The notes below the pieces were generated by a model. The model saw only the letters and a program-made list of their open reading frames with translations, had not been told where the DNA came from and did no database searches. From CALNYZ01 sp942490945 (GTDB lineage: Bacteria > Pseudomonadota > Gammaproteobacteria > UBA6429 > Thiohalophilaceae), in assembly GCA_942490945.1 (NCBI GenBank), contig CALNYZ010000018.1:310001-374000 (forward strand): a stretch of DNA of 64,000 nt. The letters run 5' to 3'. The translations under genes were made by a program, and so were the position numbers. Shown here one piece after another: positions 17,380 through 28,022 of the stretch; positions within the stretch are counted from its first letter, which is position 1, and each line of letters begins with the position of its first letter.

Positions 17380-19383
17380 TCATTTTAACATGGCCTTCAA
17401 GTTGGCAAGTTGCGCCTGGCCACGTTGTTTGGCCTTGTCGGGGTCTTGTTTGATATTCACACCATGAAATTCCAGATCGTCAATTGGTATTTCATCGATA
17501 AATCGACTCGGTGTGCAGTCTTCGATTTCGCCGAAGCGTTTGCGATGTGTTGTATAGGTAAGTGTCAGATTCTTTTGTGCTCGTGTGATACCGACATAGG
17601 CAAGCCGGCGCTCTTCTTCAATATTTTCCTCTTCGATGCTGGTGCGATGTGGCAGCAGATTTTCTTCCATACCCACCAGGTATACATTGGCAAACTCAAG
17701 ACCCTTGGCAGCATGCAAAGTCATAAGTTGTACCTGGTTACCGGGGTCCTGTTCCTGCTCACGATCAAGATTATCGATAAGACAAAGTTTGGCAATAATA
17801 TCAGACAGCGATGCATCCGGATCATTGGTTTGCAGACGATGTATCCAGTCAATTAACGCCTGCACATTGTCAATACGACGTTGTGCCTGGATTTCATCGG
17901 GACTGGAATCGAGCAGCCATTGCTCATAATGCATGGTATCGATAATACTTTTTAATGTGGTATGTGCCGGTTCATTCTCTGCCGTATGTAGTCTGGCAAT
18001 AACCCATTGCGCAAAGTAGGCAAGGTTTTGTTGCGCACGCGAATTCATACCCGGTATCTGCTTGCTTTGCATGCTTGCACTCAACAAACTGTGGTTATTT
18101 GCGTTGGCATATTCAATCAGTTTTTCAAGTGTATTCGGTCCGATGCCGCGTCGCGGCGTATTGGCGATGCGAATAAATGCATTATCGTCGTCATTATTGG
18201 CGATCAAACGCATATAGGCCATCAGGTCCTTGATTTCACTGTAGGCGAAAAACGACAATCCGCCGCTGATATGATAAGGAATCTCATGTTCGCGTAGTAC
18301 CTGTTCAAAAACACGTGACTGGTGATTACCACGATAAAGGATTGCGTAATCTTTAAAGTCGCTACGGTGGGTAAATTTGTGGTGCAGGATATCCACGGTA
18401 ACCTGTTGTGCTTCATCTTCGGCATCTTTTGTCTGAATAACCCGGATTGGGTCACCGTAACCACGCTCGCTCCAGAGTTTTTTCTCGAATACATGCGCAT
18501 TGTTTGCGATGATCTGGTTTGCGCTATGCAGTATGCGTCCACTGGAGCGATAGTTCTGTTCCAGTTTGATGACATGTAAATCCGGATAATCCTGATTAAG
18601 CAGGGAAAGGTTTTCAGGTTGTGCACCACGCCATGCGTAAATCGATTGATCATCATCGCCAACAACGGTCAGACAATGTCGATCGCCAACAAGTATTTTT
18701 ACCAGTTCATATTGTGAGGTATTGGTATCCTGGTATTCATCGACCAGCATATATTTAATGTTATTGCGCCACTTCGTCAGAACATCTTCTTGTTGTCGCA
18801 GCAATAAAACAGGCTGCATGATTAAATCATCAAAATCAAAGGCGTGATAACAGGCGAGCTGTTTCTGGTATTGTTCGTACAAGGCAGCGGCGGCGACTTT
18901 AATCGGGTCGGTGCCGGCAAGTTGTTGCGCGGCGCCCGGTGCAATGAAAGCACTCTTCCACATGCTGATTTGATATTGCATGCTTTCCGCCTGATTGCCT
19001 GCATCGCCGAAATGTTTTTGCATCAGGTCTTTTATCAAATTCAGGCTGTCAGTCTGGTCATAAATGCTGAAATTCTTCTTATAACCAAGGTGTTTCGCTT
19101 CCTGTTTTAAAATTTTCAAGCCGAGCGTATGAAAGGTCGATACAGGTACTGCGCGCTCGGTTTTGACCAGGCTCTTCACCCGCAGTTGCATTTCGCGGGC
19201 GGCCTTATTGGTAAACGTAACGGCGGTGATATGTTGCGGTTCAACCTGCAGCTGCTGGATCAAATAGGCAATTTTGAAACTGATGACGCGTGTTTTTCCG
19301 CTGCCGGCACCCGCCAGCACCAGACAGGGTCTGTCGACAGTCGTGACTGCGAGTCGTTGAGGTGTATTTAGCTGGTTCAGCAT
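17380..19383 (-). CDS. rep: ATP-dependent DNA helicase Rep
   Basis: 667 residues from ATG 19383, giving MLNQLNTPQRLAV, the usual Rep start; a longer reading to 19422 adds 13 residues without support. UvrD/Rep superfamily 1 helicase: Walker A AGAGSGKT, DEYQDTN (Walker B), GDDDQSIYAWRGA (motif III), the QNYRSSGRI motif and VYLVGMEENLLPH near the C terminus. Rep moves 3' to 5' and clears proteins ahead of replication forks. Length is normal. The 258 bases to the next gene on the right hold the divergent promoters but no clear motif. Confidence 0.95.
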   Translation of the reverse strand: MLNQLNTPQRLAVTTVDRPCLVLAGAGSGKTRVISFKIAYLIQQLQVEPQHITAVTFTNKAAREMQLRVKSLVKTERAVPVSTFHTLGLKILKQEAKHLGYKKNFSIYDQTDSLNLIKDLMQKHFGDAGNQAESMQYQISMWKSAFIAPGAAQQLAGTDPIKVAAAALYEQYQKQLACYHAFDFDDLIMQPVLLLRQQEDVLTKWRNNIKYMLVDEYQDTNTSQYELVKILVGDRHCLTVVGDDDQSIYAWRGAQPENLSLLNQDYPDLHVIKLEQNYRSSGRILHSANQIIANNAHVFEKKLWSERGYGDPIRVIQTKDAEDEAQQVTVDILHHKFTHRSDFKDYAILYRGNHQSRVFEQVLREHEIPYHISGGLSFFAYSEIKDLMAYMRLIANNDDDNAFIRIANTPRRGIGPNTLEKLIEYANANNHSLLSASMQSKQIPGMNSRAQQNLAYFAQWVIARLHTAENEPAHTTLKSIIDTMHYEQWLLDSSPDEIQAQRRIDNVQALIDWIHRLQTNDPDASLSDIIAKLCLIDNLDREQEQDPGNQVQLMTLHAAKGLEFANVYLVGMEENLLPHRTSIEEENIEEERRLAYVGITRAQKNLTLTYTTHRKRFGEIEDCTPSRFIDEIPIDDLEFHGVNIKQDPDKAKQRGQAQLANLKAMLK

Positions 19384-19641
19384 GCCTACGCACTGAATCC
19401 TTAAGGAAACCGGAGCGGCCATTCTAGTCGGACAAGTCAGATTTGCATAGTTATAAATTTGCTATCGTGTTGACTAAGCTTATGATTAATATGGGGTTTA
19501 TAGGCTTATAAAAAAGAAATTTCATTGATGTTACATGGCCGGCATGGTATCGTCTTGATGCGTTATTAACGGAGTATCAGGAACAACAATAATCACCATG
19601 CTGATTGAGCCGTTTACAAATAAAATATAGAACGAGAGGAC

Positions 19642-22554
19642 ATGTTGGTGCAATCAGGGTCGAATCAGTCAGTTTTCTGTCGTTTATTTTTCATACTGGT
19701 ATTAATTTGTAGCTCAAATCATCTTGTTGCCGGCGTAAGTCACGATACCAGTCTCGACTGGTACAGTCTGGAAAGTGAACATTTTATTATTCACTATCAT
19801 ACCGGACTGGAACCTGTTGCCAGAAAATCGCTGGCCATATCCGAGCGTGTACACGAACGTTTAAGTAAATGGATCAAATGGCAGCCTGAATCCAAAACCA
19901 ATATCATGCTGACAGATGAGTATGACTTCTCGAATGGTTATGCAACGCCATTCCCCTCAAATCGTTTCGCCGTGTTTCTTTCTTCGCCGGATAATCTGAA
20001 TTCGATCGAAGACAATGCCAGCTGGCTGGAAACAGTTATTACACATGAATATTTACATGTATTACATCTGGACAAGGCGATCGGACCCGCATTGACCATG
20101 CGGCGTATTCTTGGCCGGCACCCCCTGCCAATATTTAATACTTTTCCGAATGCGTTTCAGCCACGCTGGATGATCGAAGGCGTGGCGACTTATATCGAAA
20201 CGGACAAGGAACGCGGTGTAGGGCGTGGTCAGAGTACCTATTTTGACATGATGATGCGCATGGAAGTAAAAGATGGATTCAAACCGGTGCGCCAGGTTAA
20301 CCAGGGCTGGATTACAGAGTGGCCCATGGGAACAAGCTGGTATTTGTATGGTGTCCATTTCTTTAACTTTATCGAAGCAACAAGGGGTGAGTATAAAATC
20401 CCGTTCTGGATAGACAATTATTCAAACAACCTGTTTGGATACATCAACGATTCGAATGCAGAACAATCCTGGGATGCCGATCTGTCAACCTTGTGGGATC
20501 AGTTTGAAAAACATTTGCAGAAAAAATATCGCCCGCAGTGGGAAGCTATCACCAAGCAGGGTTTGATCGAGGGAGACAAGCTGACCGAACATGGTTACTT
20601 CGCTGGTTCACTCCGCGTGTCCAGGGATGAGCGGGCATTTTACAGTGCCTATAATGCGAATCGTAAACCCGGCTTGATGGTTATAAAGCCTGGCGCGAAA
20701 GAACCGGAATATTTCGAGAAAGTTGAATTTGATACCCGGCTTGATTTGCATCCAACGGCTGGCTTGTTGCTGACAAAAACGGACACCTGCGCCAATGCCA
20801 AGGTTTATTATGATGTCTATATTGTCAATCCGGACGACGGTGATGAAACCCGCATTACTTCTTGTGGGCGCTATCGTATGGCGACCTGGAGCCCGGATGG
20901 CAAAACCATCGCGGCGGTGAAAAATCACCAGGCAATAAATGAACTGCAGCTGCTTGATCTTGATGGCAAGGTAATTGATACCTTGTGGAAAGGGCAAGCC
21001 GAAGAAACAATATCCTATCTGGATTGGTCACCAACTGCCGATATTATTGTCGCGGCGGTATTTCGCGCCGACAAGGGCTGGAATCTGGAACAGTTTGATA
21101 TTAAAACCCGAAGCTGGTCTTTTATTACAAACGATAACGCAATTGCGACGCAGCCCGTTTTTAGTGCCGATGGCAAGTATGTGTACTTTTCTTCAGACCA
21201 CGGCGGTGTCTATAACATCAGGCGCTATGATGTTGCGTCAAAACAAATTGTAAGCCTGACCAATGTCATCGGCGGTGCGTTTCATCCTGCCGTAACAGCA
21301 GATCAAAAGACACTCTATTATATAGGTTACACCAACAAGGGCTTTGATGTTTTCAGGCTTGCGCTTGATACAACAAGCGCGCAACCTGCGTTACCAAAAG
21401 CCGAACAAACATCCACAGGCGTTGCACAGGCAGAACCGGAGCCAGCGAAAACATCAGAGGTTGAGGATTACTCACCCTGGCAAACCGTCGTACCACGCTA
21501 TTACTTACCCGTACTGTTTTTTGATGATACCGTTTCTGTCGCCGGTGCAAGTACCAGTGGTTCGGATATATTAAATCGCCATAACTACTTTCTTGGCGGT
21601 GCCTATGATTTTAAAAATGATGAATTTCTTGGCAGTGTAGATTATGTATACGATCGCTGGTGGCCAGTCTTTAAATATCACTGGTCACGCGATTACAGTG
21701 TTTCACTGGATAACGAAGACAAAGTTATCCGCCTACGAACCGAAGATCTGAATCTGGCCGAGATTGTATTACCTTTTATTGGTGCAAATTATCGTTTGTC
21801 ATTCCACCTTGGTGCGTACAAGGAAAAGGAAAAGGACAGTTTTGTCGAAACGGGTTATGCGAGTGTAGGACCCTATCAGGATAATGTTGTCGGTCTGGCG
21901 GCAGTGTTCACCAACACTAATTTTCATATACGTGGCATCAGTACCACCGAAGGCCGCAGAATCATGTTGGTTGCTGAGGATAGCGATCGTCTTGGTAACA
22001 GCAATTTTTCAGGCAAGGTGTATACAGCGGATTGGCGCGAATATATTCGCCTCGGTGGATCACATGTACTGGCATTACGTGCAGTAGATGGGCACGGTAC
22101 CGGCCCGAACCCGAGACAATTCCGACTCGGTGGTCAAACCGATACCTATTTTGAACCGCGACTACTCGACGGTGCGCTGGTCAACTCACCATTTAATCGT
22201 CGTGACTATGCACTGCGCGGATATAACGAAGGTAATTCGCAACTGGTTGGCAAACGCATGCGAATCTATAGCGGTGAATACCGATTCCCGATCTGGCGTC
22301 TGGAACGTGGTGCGATGTTACCCATCGCGCCAATTGGATTGCATCAGTTAAGTGGTAATATTTTTTATGATTCCGGCGCAGTCTGGAATAACGGCTCACC
22401 CAATAAACACTATGATGGTGCAGGTGGCGAACTTATCGCAGATGTGATCATGTTTTATGATGTCGCCGTAAGAGTGACATTGGGCTATGCGCATGGATTC
22501 GATGATACTATCGGTGACGACATCGTTTACCTGCGCTTTGGCAGTGCGTTCTGA
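19642..22554 (+). CDS. gluzincin metalloprotease / beta-propeller / outer-membrane barrel fusion
   Basis: 970 residues. A signal sequence (about 1-32) is followed by a peptidase domain with the zinc site HEYLH (His135, Glu136, His139) and a third ligand Glu179 in WMIEGVATY, the gluzincin pattern. Residues about 310-600 contain TolB/PD40-like propeller blades (MATWSPDGKTIAAV, PVFSADGKYVYFSSD, HPAVTADQKTLYYIGY). A short Pro/Ala/Glu linker precedes a ~330-residue C-terminal domain that looks like a bacterial surface antigen (BamA/TamA-type) barrel ending in Phe (FGSAF). This would be an outer-membrane-anchored protease facing the periplasm or the surface. Function unknown; substrates cannot be inferred. 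GAGAGGA lies upstream of the ATG. Confidence 0.8.
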   Translation: MLVQSGSNQSVFCRLFFILVLICSSNHLVAGVSHDTSLDWYSLESEHFIIHYHTGLEPVARKSLAISERVHERLSKWIKWQPESKTNIMLTDEYDFSNGYATPFPSNRFAVFLSSPDNLNSIEDNASWLETVITHEYLHVLHLDKAIGPALTMRRILGRHPLPIFNTFPNAFQPRWMIEGVATYIETDKERGVGRGQSTYFDMMMRMEVKDGFKPVRQVNQGWITEWPMGTSWYLYGVHFFNFIEATRGEYKIPFWIDNYSNNLFGYINDSNAEQSWDADLSTLWDQFEKHLQKKYRPQWEAITKQGLIEGDKLTEHGYFAGSLRVSRDERAFYSAYNANRKPGLMVIKPGAKEPEYFEKVEFDTRLDLHPTAGLLLTKTDTCANAKVYYDVYIVNPDDGDETRITSCGRYRMATWSPDGKTIAAVKNHQAINELQLLDLDGKVIDTLWKGQAEETISYLDWSPTADIIVAAVFRADKGWNLEQFDIKTRSWSFITNDNAIATQPVFSADGKYVYFSSDHGGVYNIRRYDVASKQIVSLTNVIGGAFHPAVTADQKTLYYIGYTNKGFDVFRLALDTTSAQPALPKAEQTSTGVAQAEPEPAKTSEVEDYSPWQTVVPRYYLPVLFFDDTVSVAGASTSGSDILNRHNYFLGGAYDFKNDEFLGSVDYVYDRWWPVFKYHWSRDYSVSLDNEDKVIRLRTEDLNLAEIVLPFIGANYRLSFHLGAYKEKEKDSFVETGYASVGPYQDNVVGLAAVFTNTNFHIRGISTTEGRRIMLVAEDSDRLGNSNFSGKVYTADWREYIRLGGSHVLALRAVDGHGTGPNPRQFRLGGQTDTYFEPRLLDGALVNSPFNRRDYALRGYNEGNSQLVGKRMRIYSGEYRFPIWRLERGAMLPIAPIGLHQLSGNIFYDSGAVWNNGSPNKHYDGAGGELIADVIMFYDVAVRVTLGYAHGFDDTIGDDIVYLRFGSAF

Positions 22555-22671
22555 CGTAACAATTGCTGCTGCATAGCAGGATATTCAAACACAGTTAGCG
22601 GTACGCATGCTAACATCGTAAAACCAAACAAGCTGATAACTGGATAATTTCTCCGGGTGATCCCTGCAAAT

Positions 22672-23562
22672 ATGGAAATAGACTATCAACTCGACGTCGG
22701 CGCTGCGAATACTGGTTCACAACAAACTGCCAGTATCAGTTATCGAATCTATCGTGAGCAGGCACAAAAACCGTTGCTGGTGTTATTGCATGGACTTGCC
22801 AGCAACAGTACGCGTTTCACCGAGTTTGTCGAAAACACCAGCCTGAAACAGCACTGGGATATTTTGCGTATGGATTTACGCGGGCACGGTGAATCGATGT
22901 ACCGTGGTTATTACGACCGGCAAACCTGGGTGCAGGATTTGTTACAGATTCTGAATCATGAACGCTATCCACAGGCCGTCATCCTCGGGCACAGTCTGGG
23001 CGCACAGGTGGCAATGGAATTTGCCGTGCAACATCCGGATCGAACCCGTGGCCTGATTGTTATTGATCCGATTTTCCCCGACAATTTGCATGGCGCTCTG
23101 GGCAAGGCGAAGCGCTTTCGAATTTTTATCCGTTTCCTGAACGTTGTATTGCGCCTGGCGAATAAAATCGGTATTAAACGTTGGCATTTGCCGAAACGTG
23201 ACCTGCATCAGCTTGATCTGGCGACGCGACAACAACTGGCAGATAATCCGGAATTGAAAATTGGTGATCTGTATACCAATCCACTTGCTGATCTGAAATT
23301 TCTTCCTGTGGCAAATTATCTGCAGGATGTGACCGCGGTAGTAGCGAAATTACCTGATCTATCGCAAATTAAACAACCAACCCTGGTGTTATTATCGAAG
23401 GGTGCCAGTATCAGTGATTTTGACAAAACAAAATCCAACATCGAAGCCATTGCACAGAGTGAACTGGTTATTATTGATGCCGATCACTGGCTACTCACGG
23501 AAAAGCCGGAGGAAGCAAGGTTGGCGATTGAAAGCTGGTGTCAGCGGTTCCAGACAGGTTAG
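22672..23562 (+). CDS. alpha/beta-fold hydrolase
   Basis: 296 residues from ATG 22672; a GTG at 22657 adds five residues and cannot be excluded, since neither has a good ribosome site. The oxyanion HG (LLHGLASNS), the nucleophile elbow GHSLGAQ and the C-terminal His in DADHWLL make up a complete serine hydrolase set, with an acid expected near SISDFDK. The RMDLRGHGES strand is typical. The protein is cytoplasmic, without a signal. Substrate unknown; it may be a C-C hydrolase or esterase. It lies between the protease fusion and the RND genes. Confidence 0.82.
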   Translation: MEIDYQLDVGAANTGSQQTASISYRIYREQAQKPLLVLLHGLASNSTRFTEFVENTSLKQHWDILRMDLRGHGESMYRGYYDRQTWVQDLLQILNHERYPQAVILGHSLGAQVAMEFAVQHPDRTRGLIVIDPIFPDNLHGALGKAKRFRIFIRFLNVVLRLANKIGIKRWHLPKRDLHQLDLATRQQLADNPELKIGDLYTNPLADLKFLPVANYLQDVTAVVAKLPDLSQIKQPTLVLLSKGASISDFDKTKSNIEAIAQSELVIIDADHWLLTEKPEEARLAIESWCQRFQTG

Positions 23563-23602
23563 AAACAGAATCAACAGTTAATCTGAAATTCAGGGTACTT
23601 AT

Positions 23603-24697
23603 ATGCTTTATAAATATAGCAAAGACATCATGGTGTTGTTGATGTTGACAGTCACATGTCAGCCGGGCTTCGCCGATCAGAATACCGGGCAAAATACCGA
23701 TCAGCCAGACAACAGCACCACGCCAGCGACCGAACCAGCAACCAATCAGGCAAAGCCGCAAACAAGTCCGGAATCGCAACAGACCCTTAAACTTGAATAC
23801 ACTGAACAACCGCTGATTCGTTTTGTAGACGCAACTATCGAGGCAGAGCACCAGGCCACCGTGTCAGCACAGGTCAGTGGTCGTGTGATTGCACTGCCCT
23901 TTGATGTGGATGATTATGTAAAGAAGGGCGATGTCATTGCGCGCTTTCGAGACAAGGAACAGCAGGCGACATTAAAGGCCGCGCAGGCAAATGTCGACGA
24001 GGCGCAGCTGGCCTTTAATCGTGCCAGTGATATTTACAAGAAAAAACTCATCGCAAAAGCAGATCTGGATCGCGCTACCGCACGTCTGAAAACCATGAAG
24101 GCAACACTCGAGCAGGCGAAAGAGGCCATGCAAAATACCGTGGTACGCGCGCCGTACAGTGGTATCGTCGTCAAGCGTCACGTTGAGCTCGGCGAGCTCG
24201 CGCGTGTCGGACAAAAGTTACTGACCGGTTTGTCACTCGAAAAACTGCGCGCAACGGCACAGGTACCACAATCCATGATTCATGCCTTGCGTGCCAACCA
24301 GCAGGCGTGGGTGTATACAGGAAAAGATTTACAACAAAAGGTGAGTGCAGAAAAACTGACTATCAGCCCGTATGCCGATGCAGTCAGTCATACCTTTACG
24401 GTCAGGGTATATTTGCCGGAAGGCGATCATCAAATTTATCCCGGCATGCATACCCGTGTCGGTTTCCAGGTTGCAACAGAAAAATTACTCACCGTGCCAA
24501 GTTCGGCAATCGTGTATCGCAGTGAAGTGACGGCAGTTTATGTCATGCAGGAAAAACAGATTATGTTGCGCCAGATTCGCGCCGGTAGATTGCTCGATAA
24601 CAATCATGTCGAAGTGTTGTCCGGGCTGACAGCCGGTGAAGAAGTCATACTCGATCCAGCCTATGCCATGTCACAACTGCATAGTGTGAACAAATAA
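23603..24697 (+). CDS. RND efflux periplasmic adaptor subunit
   Basis: 364 residues. Signal peptide about 1-25, then a low-complexity Thr/Gln/Pro stretch to about 65. A biotinyl-lipoyl-like half (VSAQVSGRVIALPFDVDDYVKKGDVIARF), an alpha-helical hairpin (about 125-180, AQANVDEAQLAFNRASDIY), the second lipoyl half (VRAPYSGIVVKRHVELGE) and a beta-barrel domain give the HlyD/MFP layout. It links the inner-membrane pump at 24717, 19 bases downstream, to an outer-membrane channel that is not encoded here. Confidence 0.9.
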   Translation: MLYKYSKDIMVLLMLTVTCQPGFADQNTGQNTDQPDNSTTPATEPATNQAKPQTSPESQQTLKLEYTEQPLIRFVDATIEAEHQATVSAQVSGRVIALPFDVDDYVKKGDVIARFRDKEQQATLKAAQANVDEAQLAFNRASDIYKKKLIAKADLDRATARLKTMKATLEQAKEAMQNTVVRAPYSGIVVKRHVELGELARVGQKLLTGLSLEKLRATAQVPQSMIHALRANQQAWVYTGKDLQQKVSAEKLTISPYADAVSHTFTVRVYLPEGDHQIYPGMHTRVGFQVATEKLLTVPSSAIVYRSEVTAVYVMQEKQIMLRQIRAGRLLDNNHVEVLSGLTAGEEVILDPAYAMSQLHSVNK

Positions 24698-24716
24698 ATA
24701 CCCGGGACAGGATCAC

Positions 24717-27700
24717 ATGGGAATATCCGGACGCATAGCAAAAACATTTCTTACTTCCGAAATCACGCCATTGTTGGCGCTGGTTGGATTTCTGCTTGGC
24801 GTGTTCGCTGTGATAGTGACGCCGCGCGAGGAAGAGCCACAAATCAATGTCACCTTTGCCAATGTGTTTATTGCATACCCCGGTGCATCGGCAAAAGAAG
24901 TAGAGGACATTGTCAGCACCCCTGCCGAACAAATTCTCTCGGAAATTGAAGGACTGAAACACATCTATTCTGTATCGCGTCCTGGTCTGTCGACATTGAC
25001 CGTACAGTTTAAAGTCGGTGAGGATCGTACCCAGGCAATTGTACGTTTATACAATGCCATTTACTCCAACCAGGACTGGCTACCTGCAAATCTTGGTGTT
25101 GCCCAACCCATTATTAAACCGAAAGGTATCGACGATGTGCCGATAGTCACGCTGACCTTGCGTGGCAAGGACCGGTATAAATCGGGTTATGAACTTAAAC
25201 AGATAGCGCATGCTATTGAAGCCGAATTAAAACGCGTCCCCGGTACGCGTGATATTTATACCATAGGCGGCACGGCAAATATTGTGCATGTCAAACTCAA
25301 CCCGCAATCCATCGCAGCCTACAATATTACCCTGCAGGATTTGCGTCAGGCACTGACATTAAGTAATGCCACCCAACCCTCCGGTAACCTGTTACATAAC
25401 AATCAACAGATACAGGTGCAGGCCGGCGATTTTCTGACAACACCTGAAGAGGTAAAACAGTTAATTGTCGGCGTGCATGCAGGTAACCCGGTTTATTTAT
25501 CTGATGTGGCAGAGATTGACGCCGGTCCGCAACCGCCTGAGTTATATGCCTGGCATGGCATGGGCACGAATAAAAATACTGCGGGGCAAACGGATTTGTA
25601 TCCTGCGGTAACAATTGCCATTGCCAAACAACCGGGTACCAATGCTGTTGATATTGCCACCAGTGTTATCGACCGCGCCGGGCAATTACGTGGTGTGTAC
25701 ATACCGGATGACGTCGAGGTGATGGTGACACGAAACTATGGTGCCACCGCCGATGCCAAGGCGAAAAAATTGATTTCCAAACTAGTATTCGCTACTGCAT
25801 CTGTTGTATTGCTGGTGTTACTCGCGTTGGGCAAACGCGAAGCGGTTATTGTTGGACTCGCCGTGATCATTACGCTGGCTATCACGCTGTTCGCTTCCTG
25901 GGCATGGGGCTTTACCCTGAACCGGGTCTCGTTGTTCGCACTGATATTTTCAATCGGTATCCTGGTGGATGATGCCATTGTGGTGGTGGAAAATATTCAC
26001 CGCCATATGCAACTGACCACGGCGAAGCTGGTGGAGTTTATTCCTGACGCCGTTGATGAAGTGGGCGGGCCGACCATTCTCGCGACCTTTACTGTGATAG
26101 CCGCGTTATTGCCAATGGCATTCGTTACCGGGTTGATGGGTCCGTACATGAGCCCCATTCCGATTAATGCCAGCATGGGCATGTTGATCTCGCTGGTGAT
26201 CGCTTTTGTCGTGACACCCTGGCTGGCGAACAAGTTGTTAAAACACGAACATCATACAGACGAAAAACAGCAACGATTACTGGCATTTTTTCAACGCTAT
26301 GTCGGTCCATTTTTAGATACCAACAAAGGTAAAGCAAACCGGCGTAAGTTGGGTCTGGCCATTCTTGGACTGATTGTGTTGTCGGTTGGTCTGGTGTTGG
26401 TCAAGCTGGTGGTATTAAAAATGTTACCGTTTGATAACAAGTCCGAGTTTCAGGTGGTGGTCGATATGCCGGAAGGCACCTCGCTCGAACAAACCAATCG
26501 TGTCCTGATTGAACTGGGCGGCTATCTGGCGACTGTACCGGAAGTGGCAAACTATCAGATTTATAGTGGTATCGCCGCACCGATTAATTTTAATGGCCTG
26601 GTACGACAATACTATTTGCGCAAGGCGGCCAATGTAGGAGATATACAGGTTAACCTGGTAGACAAAGCACATCGCGATCGTACCAGTCATGAAATCGCTG
26701 CCTCTACCCGTGACCGTTTACACGCGATCGGCAAGCCGTTCCATGCCAATGTAAAAATTGTCGAAGTACCACCCGGTCCACCGGTGCAGTCACCGCTGGT
26801 GGCCGAAGTATATGGTCTGAATTATGAGAAGCAGATCAAGGCAGCCAAACAACTGCGCCAGACTTTCGAGCAAACCAAAAACGTGGTGGATGTGGACGAC
26901 AGTGTCGAATCGGATGCAGCGAAATATATCATTCGTGTCGATCAACAAAAAACCGCGTTGTGGGGTATCTCGCAACAATCCGTCGTGGCAGCGCTGGCCA
27001 CGGCCTTAAACGGTGAAGACGTCTCCTACCTGCATGTGCCGAATGTCAAATACCCGGTACCTATCCGGCTGGAGTTTGCGATCGCCGACAAATCACGTAT
27101 CACCGACGTATTAAGTTTGAAGGTACGCAGTGAGCATGGCGCATCACAAGGAAAGTTAATTGCGTTGTCTGACATTGTTGATGTCATCTCAACAAAACGC
27201 GACTATACGATTTATCATAAAGATATGTTACCCGTCGTGTATGTCACCGGTGATGTGGCAGGCAAACTCGACAGCCCCCTGTATGGTTTGTTTGACATCG
27301 CCGCGAGCACTCAGCTGGCGCAATATTTTATTAACCAGCCTGTCAGTCATTATGCCTCCAGTATGAAGTGGGATGGTGAATGGCAGGTTACCTACGAAAC
27401 CTTCCGTGACATGGGCATCGCCTACTCGGTTGGACTCTTGCTGATTTATTTATTAGTAGTCGCGCAGTTCCGTTCCTACATGGTGCCGTTAATTATCATG
27501 GCACCGATCCCGCTGACCATTATCGGTGTGATGCCGGGTCATGCCTTACTGGGTTCGCAATTTACTGCTACATCGATGATCGGTATGATCGCACTGGCGG
27601 GCATTATCGTGCGTAATTCTATCTTGTTGGTTGATTTCATAAACCAGCAAGTTGCCGAAGGCATGACACTGGAAGACGCCGTCATCAGCTCCGGTGCTGT

Positions 27701-27884
27701 GCGTGCCAAACCGATTGTATTGACAGGCCTCGCTGCGATGCTGGGCGCATTCTTTATTCTCGATGATCCGATCTTCAACGGACTCGCAATATCATTAATC
27801 TTTGGTATTCTGGTTTCTACCGTGTTAACGCTGGTGGTGATACCGGTATTGTATTATGCGTATCTGAGTGGTCGACGAGTTTAA
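24717..27884 (+). CDS. RND efflux transporter permease
   Basis: 1055 residues with the two-fold RND layout: one membrane helix, a large periplasmic loop, six helices (about 355-520), then the same again. The proton-relay Asp pair is visible in GILVDDAIVVVENIHRHM, and GIIVRNSILLVDFINQQ is the matching element of the second half. VTPREEEPQINVTFANV at the start fits the subgroup of AcrB-like pumps next to single adaptors. Substrate cannot be inferred. It forms one operon with the adaptor. Confidence 0.93.
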   Translation: MGISGRIAKTFLTSEITPLLALVGFLLGVFAVIVTPREEEPQINVTFANVFIAYPGASAKEVEDIVSTPAEQILSEIEGLKHIYSVSRPGLSTLTVQFKVGEDRTQAIVRLYNAIYSNQDWLPANLGVAQPIIKPKGIDDVPIVTLTLRGKDRYKSGYELKQIAHAIEAELKRVPGTRDIYTIGGTANIVHVKLNPQSIAAYNITLQDLRQALTLSNATQPSGNLLHNNQQIQVQAGDFLTTPEEVKQLIVGVHAGNPVYLSDVAEIDAGPQPPELYAWHGMGTNKNTAGQTDLYPAVTIAIAKQPGTNAVDIATSVIDRAGQLRGVYIPDDVEVMVTRNYGATADAKAKKLISKLVFATASVVLLVLLALGKREAVIVGLAVIITLAITLFASWAWGFTLNRVSLFALIFSIGILVDDAIVVVENIHRHMQLTTAKLVEFIPDAVDEVGGPTILATFTVIAALLPMAFVTGLMGPYMSPIPINASMGMLISLVIAFVVTPWLANKLLKHEHHTDEKQQRLLAFFQRYVGPFLDTNKGKANRRKLGLAILGLIVLSVGLVLVKLVVLKMLPFDNKSEFQVVVDMPEGTSLEQTNRVLIELGGYLATVPEVANYQIYSGIAAPINFNGLVRQYYLRKAANVGDIQVNLVDKAHRDRTSHEIAASTRDRLHAIGKPFHANVKIVEVPPGPPVQSPLVAEVYGLNYEKQIKAAKQLRQTFEQTKNVVDVDDSVESDAAKYIIRVDQQKTALWGISQQSVVAALATALNGEDVSYLHVPNVKYPVPIRLEFAIADKSRITDVLSLKVRSEHGASQGKLIALSDIVDVISTKRDYTIYHKDMLPVVYVTGDVAGKLDSPLYGLFDIAASTQLAQYFINQPVSHYASSMKWDGEWQVTYETFRDMGIAYSVGLLLIYLLVVAQFRSYMVPLIIMAPIPLTIIGVMPGHALLGSQFTATSMIGMIALAGIIVRNSILLVDFINQQVAEGMTLEDAVISSGAVRAKPIVLTGLAAMLGAFFILDDPIFNGLAISLIFGILVSTVLTLVVIPVLYYAYLSGRRV

Positions 27885-27941
27885 TTAATTACTAATTTCG
27901 CAGTCACAGTAAAATATAAAGCTTTGTTATTCCGGCCACGA

Positions 27942-27977
27942 GAAAACGGGACAGATTTATTCTTGGTTTCCGTTTTC
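27942..27977. terminator. inverted repeat between convergent genes
   Basis: GAAAACGG (27942-27949) and CCGTTTTC (27970-27977) flank a 20-base loop between the stops of the RND permease and comM. The loop is long and the T-run short, so it is a weak terminator candidate. Confidence 0.35.
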
Positions 27978-28022
27978 CTGATGATGGCAAAGTAAGTATT
28001 TTAATTTTATAAAGAGACTCGC

